DNA of 15,463 nt from JBGOTP01 sp041476545 (GTDB lineage: Bacteria; Acidobacteriota; Vicinamibacteria; Vicinamibacterales; CAVVIG01): contig JBGOTP010000078.1 in assembly GCA_041476545.1 (NCBI GenBank), positions 1 to 15,463 of the forward strand, in the 5' to 3' direction. Below, one piece after another: positions 1-4,841 of this stretch. The notes beneath the pieces were generated by a model. That model saw only the letters and a list, made by a program, of their open reading frames with translations. It was not told the origin of the DNA and made no database searches. The number at the start of each line of letters is the position of its first letter. Positions within the stretch are counted from its first letter, which is position 1. The position numbers and the translations under genes were made by a program.

Positions 1-80
1 CGGAGAAGCGAAGAAACGGAGTTCGTTAAATAAGGTCTCCGTTGCTTCGTTCCTCCGTGTGTGTCCGCTCTCTCCGTCCG
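1..80. repeat. Imperfect hairpin, CGGAG/CTCCG family, copy 1
   Basis: The arms 1-21 and 37-57 are reverse complements at 18 of 21 positions, one mismatch being a G-U wobble, around a 15-base A/T-rich loop. The right side continues to about base 80 as degenerate CTCCG units. It lies just 3' of the minus-strand exported gene that ends at 102, so it could act as a 3' stem in that transcript. Bases 41-76 are close to the reverse complement of 14645-14681 (36 of 40 matches over the best stretch), so this is a second copy of the element at 14641-14737. The left window edge may cut it. Confidence 0.7.
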
Positions 81-101
81 CTCGGTTACCTCGGGGAACG
101 T

Positions 102-677
102 CTATTTCACCACCGCCAGTGCGACATCGACCCTCACGGTTTCGCCGCTGACCTTGTCGGGCGTGTTCGACAGTTGCGCGGACTGGCCATCCTTGAGCAT
201 CAACGAATCGCTCGTGCGGAACGAGCGGAATGTCGGCCGACCCACCTGGACGACACCTTTGGCTGACGGGTCGTCGTAGACCGAGGATTCGTCGATTGAG
301 ATGTGCAACCTGAATCGACCTGTTTCGTCAGGGTAGTTCGCCGCGCAGTCGATTTGAGTGCCGACATCACGGTATGTCACGGTGGGTGTGGGCGTTCCTC
401 CTTCCTTGGGAGTCGTCGTCGTAGTAATCGGAACTGTCGTGCCTATCCTGAGGTTTGCGTTAGTCTGGCTGTTCCCGGGTGAGACGTTCACGGACATAGT
501 GTAGGGCAGGCTGCTGATCTTCCTATCGCCCTGGTACCTCGAGATCGTGACCGTCACTTTCAGCGGCGTCACAGTCGGCTTGGGCGCGGATGCCGGCTGG
601 TCTTGTGCCTGGATCGGCGCCGCACCCGCGATTGCGAGTAACGCCGCGAGAGCGGTCGACTGCAGATGTTTCTTCAC
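102..677 (-). CDS. Exported hypothetical protein, third gene of the ECF sigma unit
   Basis: About 191 residues. I do not recognise a named domain. A signal peptide is clear: basic start (VKKH), a hydrophobic stretch LAALLAIAGAA and an AQA-type end near residue 25. The mature part is beta-rich and polar, with a TTTTT/PTPT linker near residues 85-100 and one Cys in a DCAANYPDETGRF segment. The start is GTG at 677, chosen because a GAGGAGG ribosome site lies 8 bases upstream; a TTG at 680 is the alternative. Reading upstream to 776 gives an implausible Ser/Arg-rich leader that is out-of-frame anti-sigma coding sequence. The RBS overlaps the stop of the upstream gene (691-693), so the two are probably translationally coupled. 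Inferred role: envelope protein controlled by, or sensed by, the sigma/anti-sigma pair. Confidence 0.8.
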   Translation of the reverse strand: MKKHLQSTALAALLAIAGAAPIQAQDQPASAPKPTVTPLKVTVTISRYQGDRKISSLPYTMSVNVSPGNSQTNANLRIGTTVPITTTTTPKEGGTPTPTVTYRDVGTQIDCAANYPDETGRFRLHISIDESSVYDDPSAKGVVQVGRPTFRSFRTSDSLMLKDGQSAQLSNTPDKVSGETVRVDVALAVVK

Positions 678-690
678 CAAGATGTCCTCC

Positions 691-1275
691 TCAGTACGTG
701 TCCGATGCGAGTGGCTCGATCGTGATTGGTGCGATGACAATCTCGATCGGTTCGATTGCGGTGATCGGCGTTGCATCCACTGGTTCAGCGAGTAGTGATT
801 CGAGACGCGCGTCTCCCTGGTTCGCCAGTGTAATCAGGAGGCGCAGGCCCTTCATTTCGGCCTGTGAGACCAGGACTTCAGGATCATCGCGCTTGGAACT
901 CGAGACGGCAGGCCTGGAGACGGCGGGGCCCGGGGCGGCAGGGCTGAAGCCCTGCACTACGACCGGGGTGGCGCCGGGACTGAAGCCCTGCGCTACGAGT
1001 GACTCCGGAGTTCTCTCGGGAACGACCGCAGGATGTTCAGCCGGTGACGACCCGTCCGCGGCTTTTGACGGAACTTGCTCATGCGGGCGCAAGACAAGGA
1101 CGGCCGCCACGATCACCACCGCCAGCGCCCCCGCCGCGACGAGCACCCGCGGCCGCCACCAGACGGATGCGGCCGGCTCGCTCGCGATCTGCGCGCGCAC
1201 GCGTGCCACAAATTCCGGCGATGGCTCGACGGCGAGGGCTTGCTGAAGATCGCGGTCGATCTCTGACGCGTCCAT
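691..1275 (-). CDS. One-TM anti-sigma-like protein
   Basis: About 194 residues from ATG 1275. Residues 1-40 are a charged cytoplasmic part (MDASEIDRDLQQAL, then PEFVARVRAQI). A single membrane span follows at about 46-63 (VLVAAGALAVVIVAAVLVL), then a long Pro/Ala/Ser-rich outer part and a conserved-looking C-terminus (EMKGLRLLITLANQGDARLESLL). It lacks the HxxxCxxC zinc motif of ZAS anti-sigma factors. The role rests on topology and on the gene directly following an ECF sigma gene. Start choice is open: a GTG at 1320 overlaps the sigma stop as GTGA and would add 15 residues (NPVNLVNPVNSVNP) encoded by a 9-base tandem repeat. ATG 1275 gives the typical N-terminus but has no visible ribosome site. 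The outer part carries two repeats containing QGFSP, encoded by a palindromic element. Confidence 0.75.
   Translation of the reverse strand: MDASEIDRDLQQALAVEPSPEFVARVRAQIASEPAASVWWRPRVLVAAGALAVVIVAAVLVLRPHEQVPSKAADGSSPAEHPAVVPERTPESLVAQGFSPGATPVVVQGFSPAAPGPAVSRPAVSSSKRDDPEVLVSQAEMKGLRLLITLANQGDARLESLLAEPVDATPITAIEPIEIVIAPITIEPLASDTY
930..1000. repeat. Two tandem palindromic QGFSP-type repeats inside the anti-sigma gene
   Basis: Copy 1 contains gcagggctgaagccctgc at 938-955, a perfect 8-base stem with a 2-base centre, followed by CACTACGA. Copy 2, at about 971-999, reads gggactgaagccctgc followed by GCTACGA; its stem is partly decayed. The two AGCCCTGC half-sites are exactly 36 bases apart, so the reading frame is kept. 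On the minus strand they encode LVAQGFSPGATP and VVVQGFSPAAPG. On the plus strand the same DNA reads GLKPCTT/GLKPCAT. The element resembles a REP-type palindrome that inserted or duplicated in frame. Confidence 0.7.
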
Positions 1276-1320
1276 AGGGTTCACAGAGTTCACGGGGTTC
1301 ACTAGGTTCACAGGGTTCAC
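1276..1320 (-). repeat. Five tandem 9-base GTGAACCCT units
   Basis: Read on the minus strand, five consecutive 9-mers of the form GTGAACCCT (variants GTGAACCTA, GTGAACCCC, GTGAACTCT) fill the space between the sigma stop codon (1319-1317) and the ATG of the anti-sigma gene (1275). The first unit overlaps the sigma TGA as GTGA. Each unit starts with GTG in the anti-sigma frame, so every unit offers a possible start codon. Copy number change would lengthen the leader or N-terminus by 3 codons per unit without a frameshift. Confidence 0.8.
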
Positions 1321-1922
1321 GACAGCAGTTCTCTAAGCTTCGTTCGTCCGGCAAAGAGTCGCGATTTGACAGTCCCGACCGGCAGCCGCAGCAGCCTCGC
1401 CACTTCGTCGAGATCGTGCTCCCGGATATTGGCCAGGACGATGACGACGCGTAGCTTTTCGGGCAACTCGTCGATGGCTCGCCACAGCGCCGCGGCACGC
1501 TCGCGACCGATGGAGTGGGTAACCTCGTCGTTGGTTACGACCGCCGGCTGCTCGCGAGCATGTGTAGCCTCTCGCGCGGTGCGCCGCTGATCCGTCCGGC
1601 GTCGGTCGATGGCCAGCCTCCAGGTCAGCCGCACGAGCCAGCCACGGAACCGATCGCGGTGTCGCAGTTGCTGGAGGCGGCGATGAGCCCTGACAAGTGC
1701 CTCCTGGGCGACGTCCTCCGCGTCCTGGTGATGCCTGAGGACGCTGTAGGCGACTCGGAACGCGAGGGTGGACGACTGGACCAGTTCGGCGTCGAATTCG
1801 ACGTCATTTTCGACATCGACGGCCCGGTCCATCTCGCGGGCTCCATCAGTCTCGCGGGCTTCATCGGTCTCGCGTCCCACCGCTACAAGGCTCGCCGCGA
1901 TTCGCGTCGCATAGCCATCCAT
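1317..1922 (-). CDS. RNA polymerase sigma factor, ECF (sigma-70) family
   Basis: About 201 residues from ATG 1922. Region 2 spans about residues 46-105: FRVAYSVLRHHQDAEDVAQEALVRAHRRL, then a core-binding and -10-recognition stretch FRGWLVRLTWRLAIDRRR. Region 4 spans about 145-197, with LPEKLRVVIVLANIREHDLDEVA followed by the helix-turn-helix LPVGTVKSRLFAGRTKLREL. There is no region 1 or 3, as usual for ECF factors. The N-terminus carries an acidic extension with three hexapeptides RETDEA, RETDGA and REMDRA (residues 17-34), encoded by an 18-base tandem repeat. The frame is open to 2429, but that part is antisense to DUF177. GTG 1931 is an alternative start. It heads the minus-strand unit, is divergent from the lipid operon with a 75-base gap, and probably autoregulates. 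Confidence 0.92.
   Translation of the reverse strand: MDGYATRIAASLVAVGRETDEARETDGAREMDRAVDVENDVEFDAELVQSSTLAFRVAYSVLRHHQDAEDVAQEALVRAHRRLQQLRHRDRFRGWLVRLTWRLAIDRRRTDQRRTAREATHAREQPAVVTNDEVTHSIGRERAAALWRAIDELPEKLRVVIVLANIREHDLDEVARLLRLPVGTVKSRLFAGRTKLRELLS
1832..1880. repeat. 18-base tandem repeat in the sigma N-terminus
   Basis: Units begin at 1832, 1850 and 1868 with TCTCGCG. The first two agree at about 16 of 18 bases and the third decays after its first 7. They encode the hexapeptides RETDEA, RETDGA and REMDRA on the minus strand. The length is a multiple of 3, so copy changes keep the frame. The repeat lies outside sigma regions 2 and 4. Confidence 0.7.
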
Positions 1923-1961
1923 CGCTGTCACTGTAGCAAGACGCCGCGGTGCCGCAGACGG

Positions 1962-1990
1962 TTCGACTGGACGTAAGGATGGTATATTTA
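1962..1990 (+). promoter_or_regulatory. Possible promoter of the DUF177-rpmF-fab operon
   Basis: TTCGAC at 1962-1967 and an A/T-rich TATATTTA at 1983-1990 stand out in GC-rich sequence just before the ATG at 1998. Spacing is 15 bases to TATATT or 17 to TATTTA. The leader would be very short. This is motif spotting only. The 75-base gap must also hold the control region of the divergent sigma gene. Confidence 0.35.
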
Positions 1991-1997
1991 GCAGTTC

Positions 1998-2537
1998 ATG
2001 CTGGCGCTCGACCTCGGGAGGATCCGCACCGCGCAAGAGCGCTTCGAGCAGGTCTACGCGCCCGAGGCGTTTCCCGGCGAAGAACCGGACACCTTCAAGG
2101 TGGTGGTCCTGGTCACCCTGGCGTTCGACGTTCATAAGGACAAAGAGCACTTCCGCCTGGTGGGAGGCGTGCACACCACCCTCGAATTGCCGTGCAGCCG
2201 ATGTCTGGAGCCATTCATCTGGCCGATCGACGCATCCTTCGACCTCCGCTACCAGCCCCACACGCACAACACGGGCGAAGGGGAGCGGGAAATCGAGGAA
2301 GACGATCTGACGACGGCTTTTTATGAGAACGAGACGATCGATCTTGGTCAGCTGATGCGCGAACAGTTCTATCTGACGCTCCCGATGAAGCCGCTCTGCG
2401 CGGACGACTGCCGGGGACTGTGCGTGCACTGCGGGGCGAACTTGAACAAAGACACGTGCGGCTGCACACGCGAGTGGGAAGATCCGCGGCTCGCGGTGTT
2501 GAAGACTCTAAAAAACGATCACCACGAAAGACACTAA
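1998..2537 (+). CDS. DUF177 (YceD-like) protein, probable Zn-binding
   Basis: 179 residues, of the family usually encoded just upstream of rpmF and linked to 23S rRNA/ribosome maturation. Visible marks are CSRCL near residue 65, and the C-terminal cluster LCADDCRGLCVHCGANLNKDTCGC (residues about 133-156), four or more cysteines that fit a metal site. The start is ATG 1998, the first in frame after the TATATTTA stretch. The family core ends at about EDPRLAVLKTLK. The last residues (NDHHERH) come from the left arm of the hairpin at 2521-2565, and the TAA stop (2535-2537) is inside that arm. The C-terminus therefore looks extended or replaced by the repeat. First gene of the plus-strand lipid block. 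Confidence 0.88.
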   Translation: MLALDLGRIRTAQERFEQVYAPEAFPGEEPDTFKVVVLVTLAFDVHKDKEHFRLVGGVHTTLELPCSRCLEPFIWPIDASFDLRYQPHTHNTGEGEREIEEDDLTTAFYENETIDLGQLMREQFYLTLPMKPLCADDCRGLCVHCGANLNKDTCGCTREWEDPRLAVLKTLKNDHHERH

Positions 2538-2565
2538 GGACACGATCCTTTGTGTCCTCTGTGGT
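2521..2565. repeat. Hairpin of GGACAC/GTGTCC units between DUF177 and rpmF
   Basis: AGGACAC (2537-2543) pairs perfectly with GTGTCCT (2552-2558) across an 8-base loop, and ACCAC (2521-2525) pairs with GTGGT (2561-2565). The left arm has about one 9-base unit more than the right, as if a unit was lost. The left arm is also coding: it supplies the end and stop codon of DUF177. Its CACGAA unit resembles the element at 6862-6931. Confidence 0.65.
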
Positions 2566-2591
2566 GAGGGACTCCGCGTAAGAGAGAGACT

Positions 2592-2774
2592 ATGCCTAAT
2601 CCGAAACGACGACATTCCAAGACGCGCACGGCGAAACGCCGGACGCACGACACGTTGACACCCGTCGGCCTCAGCGAGTGCCCGCACTGCCACGAGCCGA
2701 AACCGTCCCACCGCGTCTGCGCCAACTGCGGCTATTACCGCGGACGCCAGGCACGAGCGGTCAAGGAAGACTAG
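2592..2774 (+). CDS. rpmF: Large ribosomal subunit protein bL32
   Basis: 60 residues, normal length for bL32. The N-terminus MPNPKRRHSKTRTAKRR is the hallmark of the family. Two CxxC pairs, CPHC (residues about 35-38) and CANC (about 48-51, followed by GYYRGR), form the zinc ribbon of the C+ form of bL32, so this is the zinc-dependent type. The purine-rich AAGAGAGAG just upstream of ATG 2592 can act as ribosome site. It follows DUF177, the usual partner, across a 54-base gap that holds a hairpin. The next gene starts 9 bases after its stop; in many bacteria plsX and fabH would stand there. Confidence 0.97.
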   Translation: MPNPKRRHSKTRTAKRRTHDTLTPVGLSECPHCHEPKPSHRVCANCGYYRGRQARAVKED

Positions 2775-2783
2775 AAACGGGCA

Positions 2784-3716
2784 TTGCTCGCGTTCATTTT
2801 TCCCGGACAGAATTCGCAGAACGTCGGCATGGGAAGAGCGCTTGCCGAGAGGTTCCCCGTGTGTCGCGATGCATTCGCCGAGGCCGACGCCGCGCTTGGC
2901 GAATCGCTCAGCCGGTTGTGCTTCGAGGGCCCGGAGGATCGGCTTGCCCTGACGGAGAACACGCAGCCGGCGATCCTCGCCGTGAGCACGGCGGCGTGCC
3001 GTCTGCTCGCGTCACGAAACATCGTCCCGGCGTTTCTGGCCGGGCACAGTCTCGGCGAGTACTCGGCCAACGTGGCGGCCGGGACGTTCGCGTTTGCCGA
3101 TGCCCTGCAACTCGTCAGGCGCCGGGGTCGCTACATGCAGGAGGCCGTGCCAGTCGGGACCGGCGCCATGGCGGCGGTGCTCGGCCTGGACGCCGACGAG
3201 GTCGCCAAAGCCTGTGAAGAAGTGGCGCAGGGCGACGTGGTGAGCCCCGCGAATCTGAATGGCGCCGGGCAAGTCGTGATTGCGGGGTCGCGTGATGCGG
3301 TCGCGCGGGCGGGCGAGCGGGCGAAGGCGCTCGGCGCCAGACGGGTCGTCCCGCTGACCGTCAGTGCGCCGTTCCATTGCGCGCTCATGAAGCCGGCCCA
3401 ATTGCGGCTGGCGCCGGAACTTCGCGCGCTGTCGGTGCACGATCCGCGCGTGCCCGTCGTCGCCAACGTGGACGCCGAGCCAAAACGCCGTGCGGAGGAC
3501 GCCATTGAGGCGCTCGTGGCCCAGGTGTCCGCTCCCGTTCGCTGGGAGTCGGTCGTGCGCCGCCTTGCGTCGGAGGGCGTCACAACGTATGTTGAGGTGG
3601 GTCCGGGCACCGTGTTGAGCGGAATGGTCCGAAGAATTCATCGCGCGGCCGCCGTTGTCAGCTTCGGGCGCCCCGAGGACCTGGCGGCGGTTGAGGCGCT
3701 CGTCGGGCGGACCTGA
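2784..3716 (+). CDS. fabD: Malonyl-CoA:ACP transacylase
   Basis: 310 residues, full length for FabD, which transfers malonyl from CoA to ACP to supply the fatty-acid synthase. The nucleophile is Ser89 in GHSLGEYS and the catalytic His is His198 in SAPFHCALM. The N-terminal oxyanion loop reads FPGQNSQ where GQGSQ is more usual; the Gln is kept. The C-terminal part (YVEVGPGTVLSGMVRR) is typical. The start is TTG 2784: the protein begins right at the first beta strand (LAFIFPGQ), no ATG lies nearby, and the stop of rpmF is only 9 bases upstream. Part of the rpmF-fabD-fabG-acpP-fabF run. Confidence 0.95.
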   Translation: MLAFIFPGQNSQNVGMGRALAERFPVCRDAFAEADAALGESLSRLCFEGPEDRLALTENTQPAILAVSTAACRLLASRNIVPAFLAGHSLGEYSANVAAGTFAFADALQLVRRRGRYMQEAVPVGTGAMAAVLGLDADEVAKACEEVAQGDVVSPANLNGAGQVVIAGSRDAVARAGERAKALGARRVVPLTVSAPFHCALMKPAQLRLAPELRALSVHDPRVPVVANVDAEPKRRAEDAIEALVAQVSAPVRWESVVRRLASEGVTTYVEVGPGTVLSGMVRRIHRAAAVVSFGRPEDLAAVEALVGRT

Positions 3717-3727
3717 TGAGGCGGGGT

Positions 3728-3743
3728 GGACCTTATAAGGTCC
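3728..3743. repeat. Perfect 16-base palindrome between fabD and fabG
   Basis: ggaccttataaggtcc is fully self-complementary. An alternative pairing exists: GGGCGGACCT at the very end of fabD (3705-3714) matches the reverse complement of 3738-3747 at 9 of 10 bases, so two mutually exclusive stems are possible in the mRNA. There is no T-run, so a simple intrinsic terminator is unlikely. It may be a processing or stability element, or a remnant of a palindromic repeat. Confidence 0.55.
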
Positions 3744-3761
3744 GCCGCACATTGAGTGTTG

Positions 3762-4502
3762 ATGTTTGACTTGACCGGCAAGGTCGCACTTGTCACCGGC
3801 GCGTCGCGCGGGATTGGACGTGCGATGGCCCTGCGCCTCGCAGCGAGCGGCGCGATCGTCGTGGCCGCGGCACGTGGGGACCACGCGGCCGGAACGGTGG
3901 CGGCGATTGTCGAGGCCGGCGGACGCGCCGAGGCGGCCGGCGTCGACGTGACGGATACGCCGTCGCTCGAGAAGCTGCCGGCCGATGTCGTCTCCCGCCA
4001 TGGGCGGCTCGACATCGTCGTGAGCAATGCGGGGATCACGCGCGATCAGCTGCTGATGCGGATGAAGCGCAACGACTGGGACGTGGTCCTGGCCACGAAC
4101 CTGACGGCGGCGTTCACGCTCGCGCAGGCGTCAATGCGGCCGATGCTGAAGCAGCGCAGTGGACGTATCATCGCCGTGAGCTCGGTGGTCGGGCAGATGG
4201 GCAACGCCGGGCAGGTGAACTACGCGGCGTCGAAGGCGGGATTGATTGGCCTCGTCAAGGCGCTCGCTCGAGAGGTCGCGTCGCGGAACATCACGGTGAA
4301 TGCCATCGCTCCGGGCATGATCGACACCGACATGACCCGCGGCGTGTCGGAGAAGGCCCACCTCGACCTGGCGGGACACATCCCGCTGGGCCGGCTGGGT
4401 ACGGCAGACGAGGTGGCCGCGGCGGCGTGCTTTCTTGCGTCCGACGAGGCAGCGTATATTACAGGGCACGTGCTGGCGGTCAACGGCGGGATGTACATGT
4501 AG
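3762..4502 (+). CDS. fabG: 3-oxoacyl-ACP reductase (NADPH)
   Basis: 246 residues, a standard short-chain dehydrogenase. It reduces 3-oxoacyl-ACP in each elongation round. The Rossmann motif TGASRGIG is at about residues 12-19, SNAG is at about 88-91, and the catalytic residues Ser141 (AVSSVVG), Tyr154 and Lys158 (YAASK) are all present. The C-terminus (ITGHVLAVNGGMYM) is the usual FabG ending. The start is ATG 3762; in-frame GTG 3756 and TTG 3759 lie just before it, but only the ATG gives the family start MFDLTGKVALVTG. The ribosome site is weak. fabD lies 45 bases upstream, with a palindrome in the gap, and acpP 18 bases downstream. Confidence 0.96.
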   Translation: MFDLTGKVALVTGASRGIGRAMALRLAASGAIVVAAARGDHAAGTVAAIVEAGGRAEAAGVDVTDTPSLEKLPADVVSRHGRLDIVVSNAGITRDQLLMRMKRNDWDVVLATNLTAAFTLAQASMRPMLKQRSGRIIAVSSVVGQMGNAGQVNYAASKAGLIGLVKALAREVASRNITVNAIAPGMIDTDMTRGVSEKAHLDLAGHIPLGRLGTADEVAAAACFLASDEAAYITGHVLAVNGGMYM

Positions 4503-4520
4503 GACAAGCAGGAGGCGTGA

Positions 4521-4763
4521 ATGGCGGTAGCCGACAAGGTCAAGAGCATTATCGTGGAACAGCTGGGCGTGGACGAAGAAGAGGTGACGCCGGATGCCTC
4601 GTTTGTGGACGATCTGGGCGCCGACTCGCTCGACACCGTCGAGCTGGTGATGGCGTTTGAAGAGGAGTTCGGGATCGAGATTCCCGACGAAGACGCCGAG
4701 AAGATCACGCGCGTCAAGGAAGCGGTCGAGTACATCGACTCGCACGCCAAGCCCAAGAAGTAA
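4521..4763 (+). CDS. acpP: Acyl carrier protein
   Basis: 80 residues and strongly acidic, as expected for the carrier of growing acyl chains. The phosphopantetheine site is Ser36 in the DSL of LGADSLDTVELVMAFEEEFG, the canonical position. The C-terminus has a short basic tail HAKPKK. It has the best ribosome site of the block: AGGAGG with 5 bases before ATG 4521, in line with the high level of ACP usually needed. A perfect hairpin follows 3 bases after the stop and may separate ACP expression from fabF. Confidence 0.98.
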   Translation: MAVADKVKSIIVEQLGVDEEEVTPDASFVDDLGADSLDTVELVMAFEEEFGIEIPDEDAEKITRVKEAVEYIDSHAKPKK

Positions 4764-4766
4764 GCC

Positions 4767-4796
4767 GCACGTCGACGTCGCTCGGCGTCGACGTGC
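4767..4796. terminator. Perfect 11-bp hairpin just after acpP
   Basis: GCACGTCGACG (4767-4777) is the exact reverse complement of CGTCGACGTGC (4786-4796), with an 8-base loop. It begins 3 bases after the acpP stop and sits 45 bases before fabF. There is no U-tract, so full termination is doubtful. Partial termination or protection of the acpP 3' end is the likelier role. Confidence 0.55.
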
Positions 4797-4841
4797 CTGT
4801 CGGACGTCGAGCGGGCGTGGGACTCCTGCGAGCATGGACCA

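Noticed and set aside
1276..1320. CRISPR-like array from short direct repeats
   Set aside because: Units are 9 bases and contiguous without spacers; no cas genes are near. The same holds for the other tandem arms in the window.
1923..2429. N-terminal extension of the sigma factor frame
   Set aside because: It is antisense to DUF177 and lacks sigma features; the sigma family begins near ATG 1922.
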